Notes under the pieces: model-generated | Told to the model about the DNA's origin: nothing | The model's database searches: none | What the model saw: the letters and a program-made list of their open reading frames with translations, nothing else | Program-made: the position numbers and the translations under genes | Assembly: GCA_027600665.1 (NCBI GenBank) | Contig: JADGJL010000004.1 | Location: 176,777 to 240,776 of the forward strand | Length of the DNA stretch: 64,000 bases | Reading direction: 5' to 3' | Source: Irineochytrium annulatum | Lineage: Eukaryota; Chytridiomycota; Chytridiomycetes; Chytridiales; Chytridiaceae | In this document: positions 35,669 to 44,455 of the stretch, in pieces | How positions within the stretch are numbered: the stretch's first letter is position 1 | How the letters are laid out: each line of letters begins with the position of its first letter

Positions 35669-36607
35669 ATGACAAAATCGAACTCAAATGAACATTTGGC
35701 AATTCAAAATGAACTATTATCTTTAGCCGGACAGAACGGACTAATTATGGATAAGGAGTCCTTGGAGATTAACGAGTCGGGTATGGATTTTCGTGTAGCA
35801 TTCACCACGGACGAAGAAGACCGCAGATGGGTTTTGCGCCAGCCGCGACGTGAAGACGTATGGGAGCGAGCCGAGAATGAGCGCAGGGTGCTGGATGTAG
35901 TCCGAGGCAGTATACCCGCACAAGTACCCGATTGGCGGATCTGTACGCCAGAGTTGATCGCTTATCCTTTACTAGATGGTGATCCGATTGCAGTTGTCGA
36001 TCCTGCAGGGGGAGGTTATGTCTGGCAATTCCCCCAGGAAAGTTTATCTGATACGTTTCTCGATTCCTTGGCTGTGAACCTCGTCGCGCTGCATAACATC
36101 GATCCACACGAGGCGAAGAAAGGTGGAGTACGGATCAAAACACCTATGGAAGCTCGCAAGGAATTTGCAGCCAATATAGAAGAGGTTAAGCAGAATTTTA
36201 CGGTGCCAACCGAACTGGTTGAACGTTGGACGATATGGCTGTCTGTAAGTAGCTATTGGCCGCAGCACTCGGCGTTCATCCATGGTGATCTGCATCCGCC
36301 GCATATTATTGTCGATAAGGAACAACGCGTAACTGGACTTATTGACTGGACGGAAGCGGAGATTGCTGACCCGGGTAAGGATTTCGTCATTTACTATGCA
36401 CTCTTTCAGGAGGAAGGACTGCGTGACCTGTTGAGACGTTATGAGAAGGCAGGAGGAAGAACATGGCCCCGGATGCTGGAGCATATTCGAGAGCAATGGG
36501 CAGCCTATCCTGCGATTGTTGCCAAGTTTGCACTAATTACAGGCAAGGAGTCGGACATGGAGATGGCGAGAGGCATGCTCGCAAACTGGGATGTGAAGAG
36601 GGGCTGA
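35669..36607 (+). CDS. Macrolide 2'-phosphotransferase (Mph family)
   Basis: A 312-residue kinase of the APH fold. ATG 35669 follows AAAAGGGGAG. The N-lobe has WVLRQPRREDVWERAENERRVL with the ATP-binding Lys/Arg and Glu positions. The catalytic loop is HGDLHPPHIIVD (H205, D207), where the usual APH Asn is replaced by His as in Mph enzymes, and the metal-binding IDWTEAEIADPGKDF follows. Family members inactivate erythromycin and related drugs by phosphorylating the 2'-OH of desosamine using GTP. The leader upstream suggests inducible expression. Which macrolides are accepted cannot be read from sequence. Confidence 0.88.
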   Translation: MTKSNSNEHLAIQNELLSLAGQNGLIMDKESLEINESGMDFRVAFTTDEEDRRWVLRQPRREDVWERAENERRVLDVVRGSIPAQVPDWRICTPELIAYPLLDGDPIAVVDPAGGGYVWQFPQESLSDTFLDSLAVNLVALHNIDPHEAKKGGVRIKTPMEARKEFAANIEEVKQNFTVPTELVERWTIWLSVSSYWPQHSAFIHGDLHPPHIIVDKEQRVTGLIDWTEAEIADPGKDFVIYYALFQEEGLRDLLRRYEKAGGRTWPRMLEHIREQWAAYPAIVAKFALITGKESDMEMARGMLANWDVKRG

Positions 36608-36650
36608 GCTTGAAGGTATATATCAACCATATCAGGTAAGGGGTGGATGT

Positions 36651-37142
36651 ATGGCACGATTCCGAATGATATGTTGGCTAACAAGTATTGCATTGCTGGT
36701 TAGTCTAATGGGATGTACAACTCTGTTTGTCAATTCAAGTGATCGTGCGGAGAACGTGCTCTCCCAAGAGCGAATGAAGGAACTACGTATGACACCATAC
36801 CAACCTAAATTCATTTCCTATGAAGTGAAGGTACATGAAGTAGTAACAGGAGCTGATGTACCGAAGGATACTTTTTTATTTTACAACGCTGACTTCGCAG
36901 GTGTGGAGCCTGAACTTAAACCAGGTATGGAGATTATCGCTGTAGTCAAAAAGGGGACGACCGGGAAACAGGTGGATGGATATTCGTTCACCCGCTACGG
37001 CACGTATTATATTGTCGATGGTGACTACGTACTTGCCGCCTACGAGGGGGAGTCGGAGGAATTACGTGATTTTACGGAAAAAACAAATGGCATACAGCTG
37101 GACTCTTTCATGGATAAAATTAAGAACTTGCCATCAGGCTAA
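36651..37142 (+). CDS. Small lipoprotein of unknown function
   Basis: A 163-residue protein. The signal MARFRMICWLTSIALLVSLMGC has a lipobox-like SLMGC end, Cys at residue 22. ATG 36651 is preceded by AAGGGGTGG. The rest has mixed alpha/beta character with FISYEVKVHEVVTGADVPKD and TRYGTYYIVDGDYVLAAYEG, and no known domain. It lies 43 bases after the Mph gene in the same direction, so the two may be co-transcribed, and a strong terminator follows. Confidence 0.75.
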   Translation: MARFRMICWLTSIALLVSLMGCTTLFVNSSDRAENVLSQERMKELRMTPYQPKFISYEVKVHEVVTGADVPKDTFLFYNADFAGVEPELKPGMEIIAVVKKGTTGKQVDGYSFTRYGTYYIVDGDYVLAAYEGESEELRDFTEKTNGIQLDSFMDKIKNLPSG

Positions 37143-37205
37143 ATGTCTTCATTCCCACAGAGAAGTAGAGGAGAGGCAATACGCATAAACATTGGTTAAC
37201 ATAGC

Positions 37206-37253
37206 AAAGGGCGATCCTGACCATGAGTTCCATGGGAGAATCGCCCTTTTTTT
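37206..37253 (+). terminator. Terminator after lipoprotein gene (works both ways)
   Basis: AAAGGGCGAT and ATCGCCCTTT pair perfectly around a 24-base loop and are followed by T7; the A-run on the left also allows use from the minus strand. Confidence 0.85.
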
Positions 37254-37278
37254 CGTTAAGCATGGTGCGTAACGATTG

Positions 37279-39573
37279 CTATTTCAAAATGCTCACATAT
37301 TTCCCGTATACGAATGCTACACGTCCATCGAGCTTCACTTTGACCCAGCCATACTTGTCTGTACTAATCACCTCAAGCAGGGTGCCTTTCGGTACGGCAG
37401 CAATAACTTTGGCTTTGGATGAAGCGCCAGCGCGTACGTTCAGGTAAGCCGCTGTAACCTTGGCTTGTTTACCTTTGGTAACGGTACCCGGTTTACCCGT
37501 GTTTGGTGTTGAGGGTTTACCAGGTTTCGACGTGCCTGGAGTCGGTGTTGGTTTAGGTACGGTTGGTGTTGTCGGTTTCTCAGGTGTAGGTGTGGTCGTA
37601 CCTCCATCGCCACCTGCTGCCTTGCGAGCTTTGTTCAGCTGTTGATAGAACGCTCCCTTGGTTTTCACACCTGCGAATTGTGCTGCACTCACATCGGCTT
37701 TGGCGGATAGTGCATCAATCTCTTCTTGCGTCACCGCATCCAAAATGTTAATGGAGGCAATGTTGGTGTACTTGCCATCTTCCGTTGTTGGCACAGACAT
37801 GATGCCATCGTTAATTAACTCCACCACATCTGCACGTTCTGGTGCAGTCAGGTCTACGCCGGTGATTTTCCAATTGTGTTGAATCTTCGGTTCGTAAACA
37901 CCTTTCATCACATCTTTCAGATAGGCGATGGACAGGTTGCGAATCGTACCTTGGATCTCACCAAATGCAGAAGCATCCTTGGAGGACCAGAGCTGCTTGA
38001 ACTTACGTCCTTCCATGGCGCCGCCTTTGGCAATCAGGGCTTCCATTCGGTAGGCATTCATGCCCAGCTTCAACGTATCGTCTTCTTTGACGGCTACACC
38101 GTTGCTGTACTTAAGATTCGTAATCCGACTGCCGTATGGCTTGGTCAGGTCAATCTCATACGTTACGCCGCCGAAGAAATCATCGGTGCTGTATTTGGAA
38201 GCACGCCGTTTCGGATCAAAGCTGACAGTCACATCACCCGGGCGTGTGGAGTTGAAGTATCCCGCAGACCACTCCATATAATCCATCAGATCCCGTCCGG
38301 TTACTTCATACACGGTTACTTCACCAAAGGTATATTGGTAGTTGAACGCAATATCCTTTTTCTTGATCGGGCCTACATCCAGCTTGGCCTTGTCGTTATC
38401 AATCTGGTGCGCGACCACATCGGCATCACTGTAATGCAACATCACTTCGGTGAAAAAGTCAGACAAAGGTGTTTCCTGAATCTGCACAGCAGGGATCCCC
38501 TTAATCTCATCGGCAGGCACCAGGTTCGTGCCTTTCAGTTCAGCGACTTCAATGTTGGCATCGGCACGAGCGAACTCGTGGAACGGGTGCAAGGTCTCTT
38601 CCAGCGCAGGATCGGAGACTTCGTATGTTCCGTCGGCTGCTTTTACAGCGAGTGCTTGAGCTTCTTTGCTTTTCAGCACAACTTTGTCGCCGTCTTTGGC
38701 AAATGTCAGATCAATTCGCGAAATATGTGAGCCATATTTATTCGGTTCGGAGATCAATACACCGTTAACCGTTTGGGATTCAATCAGAGTATGCATATGT
38801 CCGGCAAAAATGGCAGCCAGCTCCGGGTTGGCGTTGGCGATATCCGTCACTCCGGTTCCCGGATTTCCGTTCTCGTTATCCAATCCCATATGCATAAGTC
38901 CAACCATGACATCGACTTTGCCTTTCAGCTCGGCAATGGCCTTCTTGGTCTCTTCTACAGGATCTTTGACGATGATACCGTCCAGGTGATCCGTACCTTT
39001 CTCGAACTCGGTAATCATCGGTGTGTTCATTCCAATGACACCCACTTTGATGCCGTCTTTCTCAATAATCGTATAGGCAGGCATGTAGCGGTCGCCGTTT
39101 TCTTTGAAAATGTTACCTACGAGAGGCTGTCCATTGAATTGGGAAGAGATCTTCTCCAGTACGTCCAGTCCAAAGTTAAACTCATGGTTACCCATAACCC
39201 ATGCGTCATATTTCATTTCATTCATCGCAACCATCATGGGAGATTGAGGTTGATCATTGAATAACTCAGCGGAGTTATCCTGAATCATGTCCCCTGCATC
39301 CAGCAGAATCGTATTGGGATTCTCGGCACGCACTTTTTTCACAATGGTATAGAGCTGCGTCATGCTGCCGGTTGGGTTTGGACCGTCCAGAGCATAGTCC
39401 CACGGCATAAATCGGCCATGAATATCCGATGTACCCAGCAACGTGATCTTGGTTTCCTTGTCTGCCTCAGCAGCCTGAGCTGGAGTAGAAGCAAAAGGGG
39501 CGAACAAAATGGAGGCACATAAAAGGAACGATAAAGGCCATCCGGCGAAACGTTTTGTTGAAATTTTGCGCAT
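37279..39573 (-). CDS. Secreted 2',3'-cyclic-nucleotide phosphodiesterase/3'-nucleotidase with SH3 domain
   Basis: A 764-residue exported enzyme. AAGGGAGA precedes ATG 39573 and the signal is cut near residue 35 (STPAQAA). Metallophosphatase motifs: LLGTSDIHGRF, LDAGDMIQDN, VMGNHEFNFG and FAGHMHTLIES (about 43-300). The C-terminal nucleotidase domain (about 350-600) includes DFFTEVMLHYSDADV and GRDLMDYMEWSAGYFN. A Thr/Pro-rich linker (about 655-705) leads to a bacterial SH3 domain (YLNVRAGASSKAKVI...VKVKLDGRVAFVYG) that may bind the cell wall. It belongs with CpdB/YfkN proteins that scavenge phosphate and nucleosides. No sortase motif is seen. Confidence 0.92.
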   Translation of the reverse strand: MRKISTKRFAGWPLSFLLCASILFAPFASTPAQAAEADKETKITLLGTSDIHGRFMPWDYALDGPNPTGSMTQLYTIVKKVRAENPNTILLDAGDMIQDNSAELFNDQPQSPMMVAMNEMKYDAWVMGNHEFNFGLDVLEKISSQFNGQPLVGNIFKENGDRYMPAYTIIEKDGIKVGVIGMNTPMITEFEKGTDHLDGIIVKDPVEETKKAIAELKGKVDVMVGLMHMGLDNENGNPGTGVTDIANANPELAAIFAGHMHTLIESQTVNGVLISEPNKYGSHISRIDLTFAKDGDKVVLKSKEAQALAVKAADGTYEVSDPALEETLHPFHEFARADANIEVAELKGTNLVPADEIKGIPAVQIQETPLSDFFTEVMLHYSDADVVAHQIDNDKAKLDVGPIKKKDIAFNYQYTFGEVTVYEVTGRDLMDYMEWSAGYFNSTRPGDVTVSFDPKRRASKYSTDDFFGGVTYEIDLTKPYGSRITNLKYSNGVAVKEDDTLKLGMNAYRMEALIAKGGAMEGRKFKQLWSSKDASAFGEIQGTIRNLSIAYLKDVMKGVYEPKIQHNWKITGVDLTAPERADVVELINDGIMSVPTTEDGKYTNIASINILDAVTQEEIDALSAKADVSAAQFAGVKTKGAFYQQLNKARKAAGGDGGTTTPTPEKPTTPTVPKPTPTPGTSKPGKPSTPNTGKPGTVTKGKQAKVTAAYLNVRAGASSKAKVIAAVPKGTLLEVISTDKYGWVKVKLDGRVAFVYGKYVSILK

Positions 39574-39656
39574 GTTGTAATCTCCCTTGTTATCTAGTGT
39601 ATGTAAAGATATGTGTCATTTTATACTAGATAAACATGTGGTAAATGTAAACTCCA

Positions 39657-39672
39657 ATGTAAGCGTTATGTT
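39657..39672 (+). promoter_or_regulatory. Candidate CcpA (cre) site, distal
   Basis: ATGTAAGCGTTATGTT matches the left 13 positions of WTGNNARCGNWWWCAW but not the final CA. It lies 154 bases before the xylanase start. Confidence 0.35.
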
Positions 39673-39779
39673 GGATTTAAGAGAGAAATCTATAAATATA
39701 GCTAACTATTAATTTACGATTTTTGAAAATAGTATAATTTGCAGGTGTTAAAGACCAAAATTATCCAGTAAAATGGTTT

Positions 39780-39795
39780 TTGTAAGCGCTTAATA
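39780..39795 (+). promoter_or_regulatory. Candidate CcpA (cre) site, proximal to xylanase
   Basis: TTGTAAGCGCTTAATA contains the palindromic core AAGCGCTT and fits the cre consensus except at the last CA pair. It lies about 30 bases before the xylanase start and downstream of a TATAAT box (39733-39738), a road-block position. Carbon catabolite control of the xylanase is inferred. Confidence 0.5.
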
Positions 39796-39825
39796 TTTCT
39801 AAATAATGATTAAGGAGGAATTTCA

Positions 39826-40788
39826 TTGTTCAAGTCCAAGTGGTTCAAGACGGTTGGTTCACTAGCATTGGTAGGCGTTCTCGCTGCTTCGGTTGCAGTT
39901 GGTAGTGTGAGTGCTGGTTTGGCAAAAGGTAGCAAATTTTTAGGCAATATTATCGCTAGCCAGGTTCCTTCGAATTTTAGCCCTTATTGGAACCAGGTAA
40001 CTCCAGAGAACTCCACCAAGTGGGATGCTGTGGAAGGTACACGCAACGTGATGAACTGGGGTCAGGCAGATATGGCCTACAACTATGCGGTCAACAACAA
40101 TTTTCCGTTCAAATTCCATACGCTCGTATGGGGGAATCAGCAGCCAAACTGGATTAACAGTCTCTCTGCCGCAGATCAGAAGGCTGAAGTGACACAATGG
40201 ATTAACGCCGCAGGCCAGCGGTATCCGAAGGCAGCATATGTGGATGTCGTCAATGAGCCGCTTCATGCCAAGCCTTCTTATCGCAACGCGATTGGTGGAG
40301 ATGGAGCCACTGGCTGGGATTGGGTTATCTGGTCATTCCAGCAGGCGAGACAAGCCTTCCCGAACGCCAAATTGTTGATCAATGAATACGGAATTATCGG
40401 TGATCCGGCTAAAGCGGACCAATATATCCAGATTATCAACCTTTTGAAAAACAGAGGTTTGGTTGATGGTATTGGTATCCAAGCACATTACTTTAATATG
40501 GACAACGTCTCTGTGAGTACGATGAACACAGTGCTGAATAAGCTGGCTGCGACAGGTCTGCCGGTCTATGTATCCGAACTGGATATGACGGGCGATGATA
40601 ATACGCAGTTGCAGCGCTATCAGCAGAAATTCCCTGTACTGTGGAAGCATGCTGCTGTTAAAGGCGTAACACTGTGGGGCTACAACCAGAACCAAACATG
40701 GGTAAACGGTTCGCATCTGGTTAATAGCAACGGTACAGAACGTCCAGCGCTGCAATGGTTGAGAAATTATCTGGCGAACAACCCTTAA
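39826..40788 (+). CDS. Secreted endo-1,4-beta-xylanase, GH10
   Basis: A 320-residue single-domain GH10 enzyme. The start is TTG at 39826, six bases after AAGGAGGA. The signal peptide is cut near residue 30 (GSVSA). The TIM-barrel signatures are NQVTPENSTKWDAVEG, FHTLVWGNQQPNW, the acid/base Glu E144 in DVVNEPL, and the nucleophile E251 in VYVSELDMTG. TLWGYNQNQTWVNGS replaces the more usual TFWG. It cleaves internal xylan bonds outside the cell. No carbohydrate-binding or SLH module is attached. Candidate cre sites lie upstream. Confidence 0.95.
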   Translation: MFKSKWFKTVGSLALVGVLAASVAVGSVSAGLAKGSKFLGNIIASQVPSNFSPYWNQVTPENSTKWDAVEGTRNVMNWGQADMAYNYAVNNNFPFKFHTLVWGNQQPNWINSLSAADQKAEVTQWINAAGQRYPKAAYVDVVNEPLHAKPSYRNAIGGDGATGWDWVIWSFQQARQAFPNAKLLINEYGIIGDPAKADQYIQIINLLKNRGLVDGIGIQAHYFNMDNVSVSTMNTVLNKLAATGLPVYVSELDMTGDDNTQLQRYQQKFPVLWKHAAVKGVTLWGYNQNQTWVNGSHLVNSNGTERPALQWLRNYLANNP

Positions 40789-40839
40789 GCGTGCATTTTG
40801 ACGAGTCTGAGTTTCCCTTGTGAAATTCGTTATTATATA

Positions 40840-40895
40840 ACACCAAATAGCGCCTGTTCCACATGTTAAGCATGGGAATATGGCGCTATTGGTGT
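40840..40895. terminator. Long hairpin between convergent GH10 and GH30 genes
   Basis: ACACCAAATAGCGC (40840-40853) pairs with GCGCTATTGGTGT (40883-40895), one bulge, and inside it TTCC-CATG pairs with CATG-GGAA. It is a very long, stable stem without a clean T-run; a bidirectional terminator is likely. Confidence 0.55.
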
Positions 40896-40923
40896 GAGTA
40901 TGCTTTGTTTCAACTGAGGTTTG

Positions 40924-42261
40924 TTACTTCGGTTGAATAACCATGCTGTTGAAGGAATCAGCTTCCAACTCCAGACGAAGGGTGTGTCCTTCATATGCCA
41001 GATACAAGTCGCGACGATCCTGGAATGGATTGTTGATGACAATGACGAGACTGTTATCCGGGTTGCGGAAAGCCACAGATTTACCGCTCCAGGCCCCAGA
41101 CAGGCCGACTCTTCGAGCACCAGGGGCCACATGATGAGCGAAGTGTTTCATCACATAATACTCCGGGTTTCGAGTAACCTCCTTATTGTCCGGATCTACG
41201 GTCATCATGGAGTTCTGCTCCCAGCCCCATGTGCTGCGGCCTTTCGGTTCCAGAACCATGTTCCAGTAGATGTACGCGTTCACGCCGTTGCTGAAGTAAT
41301 GCTGGTAGAGGTTATATACGTATTTGGCGTAGTTCCATGAGTTGTTGCCATCGCCGCATTCGTTCTCGGTCTGCATATAACGTAGCTCCGGATAACTTGC
41401 CGAGGTACGTTGAATGGCATTTTTGCCAGCCCATTGATACCCAACACCTTTGATATAGGAATAGGCCTTTGGATCACTCAGGACAAGTCCGGCGTACTCG
41501 TCGAAGTCGTTTGTTTTTTTCTTGATCAATTCTTCCCATGGATCAGGGGCGTTGATCGTGCCCAGCCAGATTTCCGTATCCAGACCGTGTTTGTCAAAAG
41601 CCGGCCCCAGATAATCGGCGATAAACTCACGAAGCTGCTCGCCTGTCCACATGCAAGAAGGGAATTTCTGATCTGCAATGACTTCGTTCTGCACATGCAC
41701 CTGATGAATCGTAATACCTGCGTCACGGTAAGCCTGTACGAATTTTACGAAATACAGGGCGTAGGCCTCCAGAATATCTTTCTCCCAACGAAGTGTGCCG
41801 TAGTTATAGGCTTTGGGTGACTTCATCCATGTTGGCGGGCTCCAAGGGGAGGCGAAGAATTGCAGGTTCGGGTTATAACTCAGAGCTTCCTTGATGTAGG
41901 GAATCAGATATTTGAAATCACGTTCGATCGAAAAATGTTCCATGGCCACGTCACCGTCCACCTCGTTGTGGCTATACCACTGCTCTGCATAATCACTTGC
42001 GCCGATGGGCAGGCGGCAGATGTTAAACTTGTGCTCACCCTCCGGATGGAAGAGGGAATGAAATACCTCATGGCGCTGCTCCTCGCTCAAGTGAGACAGA
42101 GCCATATAACCAAGCTCGTTGAAACATCCGCCGAATCCTTCCACAAGCTGATGCTGCTCACCCGTGAGTTTTAAGTTAGCGCTTTCATCTGTCGACGCAA
42201 AAGATAACTCTTTCCATGGACTATCTTGGGTTGTTGAATAACCAGTGAACGTAAATGTCAT
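40924..42261 (-). CDS. GH30-family glycoside hydrolase, cytoplasmic
   Basis: A 445-residue enzyme with GAGGAGGAAA before ATG 42261 and no signal peptide. GH30 signatures: EGFGGCFNELGY near the N-terminus, FASPWSPPTWMKS, acid/base E193 in HVQNEV, and nucleophile E299 in MQTENECG. A C-terminal beta-domain follows (SGKSVAFRNPDNSLVIVINN). Relatives act as glucosylceramidases, beta-glucosidases or xylan-related enzymes. An intracellular place suggests it works on imported oligosaccharides. The gene is convergent with the secreted xylanase and has its own promoter region. Confidence 0.88.
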   Translation of the reverse strand: MTFTFTGYSTTQDSPWKELSFASTDESANLKLTGEQHQLVEGFGGCFNELGYMALSHLSEEQRHEVFHSLFHPEGEHKFNICRLPIGASDYAEQWYSHNEVDGDVAMEHFSIERDFKYLIPYIKEALSYNPNLQFFASPWSPPTWMKSPKAYNYGTLRWEKDILEAYALYFVKFVQAYRDAGITIHQVHVQNEVIADQKFPSCMWTGEQLREFIADYLGPAFDKHGLDTEIWLGTINAPDPWEELIKKKTNDFDEYAGLVLSDPKAYSYIKGVGYQWAGKNAIQRTSASYPELRYMQTENECGDGNNSWNYAKYVYNLYQHYFSNGVNAYIYWNMVLEPKGRSTWGWEQNSMMTVDPDNKEVTRNPEYYVMKHFAHHVAPGARRVGLSGAWSGKSVAFRNPDNSLVIVINNPFQDRRDLYLAYEGHTLRLELEADSFNSMVIQPK

Positions 42262-42485
42262 ATGATTTTCCTCCTCGCGTGGACTCCAGCTGTCATCTAT
42301 ATTACGTTCAGTATAACAACACTCGAGGCAAAAGAAGATATGCTAAACCGTGTAAAATTTGCCCTAATCCGAGATAGAGCGTTACAAGTTCATGCTCGTA
42401 CAGACAGTTGATACGGTGTATTTACTTATGATTGATTCTATCCATATACCACTATCCAATGTCGTAGCACTAATGTCATAACACA
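42262..42485 (-). promoter_or_regulatory. Upstream region of the GH30 gene
   Basis: Non-coding stretch before the GH30 start, containing the AGGAGGAAAATC binding site and otherwise no clear operator. I saw no cre-like site in it. Confidence 0.3.
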
Positions 42486-42525
42486 TGAAAAATCCCCGCT
42501 GATCGTTCAAGGCGGGGACTTTGCT
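42486..42525 (-). terminator. Terminator of the LRR protein gene
   Basis: On the minus strand CCCCGCC and GCGGGG pair around an 11-base loop and are followed by ATTTTTC. It ends the LRR gene transcript. Confidence 0.75.
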
Positions 42526-42572
42526 ATGTTTCTCATATTCTCTTATGGCTGAAATTGAACGTGAGATGCGAC

Positions 42573-44090
42573 TTAAGGCTGTACACGATCACCGAGCTGT
42601 TTATTTTCAAAAATCAGAATCGTTTTACTGCTACCGATGTAACCAACAGAGGCATTGAATTGCTCTGAAATGAAGCGAACAGGAACAAAAGCTTTGCCAT
42701 TTCTCATCATTAGAGGAGCATCATTGATTGCAAGTGTATCGTCCACGATAACCTGCTTGTTGCCCACGCTCCAGCGTATCGTTTTGTCATTCTGTGTGAT
42801 CACGGCTTCGCGCGTACCGCTGTTCCAGTTCACACTGGCGTTTAATTGCTCCGAGACAAAGCGCAGAGGCACATAGGTCCGCCCTTCATCGATAAAAGGT
42901 GCAGCATCCAGTGCATAAGCACGATCTCCTACATAGGCAGTGGTAGACCCTTCCATCAGCCGCTGGAAGCCGCCTTGCGGCGTCCGTTTCTGCTCCCGCA
43001 CATTCATCCGGTTCAGAATCTGCATTGTCTGACTGCCACTTGTGACATCCAAATAATTGTTCTGCACGGTAAGCCCCGCAGGCTCAACCTCTGGGACAGA
43101 TGTCTGAATACCTGAGGACAATAAGGTGGACGCTGAAATATCCTGAATGGCGTTCGTCGCAGACTGGTCACGGGTAAACGTAAAACCTGCAATCGGTGTC
43201 AGGTCCCACACCCGGTTGTTGGATAATTTTAATACGTCCAAACTTGATAGTTGCCGAAGAGGTTCCAGATCATAGATCTGATTGAATTCTGCATTCAGTT
43301 CCTTCAGACCAGTCAGTCCCTCAAGCCCCTTGAGGTGTTGTACTTGGTTACCAGAGATATCAAGTGTCCGAAGCCGTGTCAGGTGCTCCAGTGGTGTCAG
43401 GTCCGTAATGTGATTGCCTGCTACATTCAGATTCCGCAGGGTATTTGGCAATTCAGCCAGTAGTTCCAGTGTCTGAATCTGGTTGTTTGCAACATTGAGT
43501 TGTTGGAGCCGTTTCTTACCCATGAGCGGTGTCAGATCACTAATGGAATTGTTTGAAATCTCAAGCCATTTCAGTGCATCCGCATCCGAGAGGGCTGCAA
43601 GACTGGCAATCTGGTTACCGCTGGCGTGGAACGTATGTAATCGGTTGAACCCACGTACAACCTCTATAGATGAAATGGAATTGTTGCTGATATACAGCCG
43701 TCCCAAGTCTTTCAATTCAGCAAGTGCGTCTATGGATGTAATGTAATTGTTGCGAACATCGATCTCGCGAAGCTGAGTTAGGTGCTCCAGGGGTGTGAGA
43801 TCCTCAATCTCATTCCCATATAATCGGAGGTGAGTCAGGTTGGTCGCATATTCCAGACCGGACAGGCTCTGAATACCTGCATTGCTCAGGTCCACCACTT
43901 CAAGTTGCTCCAGATCAGATGAAGTCAGTGGAACATCGAGAGGTTTATTCAGGATTAGCTTCAATCCGTCTTCAAGTAAGGGATCCTCAATGATTCCCTC
44001 ACCCGAGTCTGTAGTTGTGTAAGCCATGGCTTGCCCCGATGCCCCGAGACTTAGGATGAATACTAGAAATAATAGAGTCACTCTTCTCAT
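42573..44090 (-). CDS. Secreted leucine-rich-repeat protein with copper amine oxidase-like stalk domain
   Basis: A 505-residue exported protein. GGAGGAAA precedes ATG 44090; the signal ends near residue 23 (GQAMA). Residues about 45-320 contain some eleven LRR units of the internalin type, spaced 21-22 residues (LTHLRLYGNEIEDLTPLEHLTQ and so on). Residues about 385-500 hold two copies of the Cu_amine_oxidN1-like stalk domain, marked by EGRTYVPLRFVSEQLNASVNW and GKAFVPVRFISEQFNASVGY. These stalk domains do not bind copper and are common on Firmicute surface proteins. It probably binds a protein or glycan partner; no wall anchor is visible. Confidence 0.88.
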   Translation of the reverse strand: MRRVTLLFLVFILSLGASGQAMAYTTTDSGEGIIEDPLLEDGLKLILNKPLDVPLTSSDLEQLEVVDLSNAGIQSLSGLEYATNLTHLRLYGNEIEDLTPLEHLTQLREIDVRNNYITSIDALAELKDLGRLYISNNSISSIEVVRGFNRLHTFHASGNQIASLAALSDADALKWLEISNNSISDLTPLMGKKRLQQLNVANNQIQTLELLAELPNTLRNLNVAGNHITDLTPLEHLTRLRTLDISGNQVQHLKGLEGLTGLKELNAEFNQIYDLEPLRQLSSLDVLKLSNNRVWDLTPIAGFTFTRDQSATNAIQDISASTLLSSGIQTSVPEVEPAGLTVQNNYLDVTSGSQTMQILNRMNVREQKRTPQGGFQRLMEGSTTAYVGDRAYALDAAPFIDEGRTYVPLRFVSEQLNASVNWNSGTREAVITQNDKTIRWSVGNKQVIVDDTLAINDAPLMMRNGKAFVPVRFISEQFNASVGYIGSSKTILIFENKQLGDRVQP

Positions 44091-44455
44091 TGCATGTATT
44101 TCCTCCGATTTTTAGAATTATAAAATAATCCGAACGATTGAGTTAGATAAGTATCGCATTTCCACCATAACAGAAGGTTGTTATGCCTACGGAGTGTTGC
44201 GTGTAGATTGAACAATTTAATGTATGCAGACTCGGCTAAAAACACATCTATAGTTATTAACCCGTCAACAGGAAAAAGGAACACGAAATTTCATAAGGGG
44301 TATTCTCTTACTTCTATTCTATATGAAACAAGTCCTGCTCTGCACTCTTCAGAGACATGTTTATCAAAAAAATAAAGCATCCCTTGCTGGCCCTATTCAA
44401 CCCACCCTTGAAACGGGTAAAGATGGAGTAAAGATGCCAATTTGGAGGGGAAGAT
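44091..44455. other. Intergenic region between divergent LRR and lipid kinase genes
   Basis: No convincing gene. It holds the promoter regions for both flanking genes; a short open frame at 44178-44375 has no binding site or family-like sequence. CACCCTTGAAACGGGT near 44402-44417 can form a small stem before the lipid kinase gene. Confidence 0.4.

Noticed and set aside
37876..38730. Long plus-strand frame within the nucleotidase gene
   Set aside because: It is antisense to a clear, motif-rich gene and has no ribosome binding site or family features; the same holds for the long frames antisense to dbpA (33197-34078), the aldo/keto reductase (45575-46423) and the GntP gene (57045-57848).
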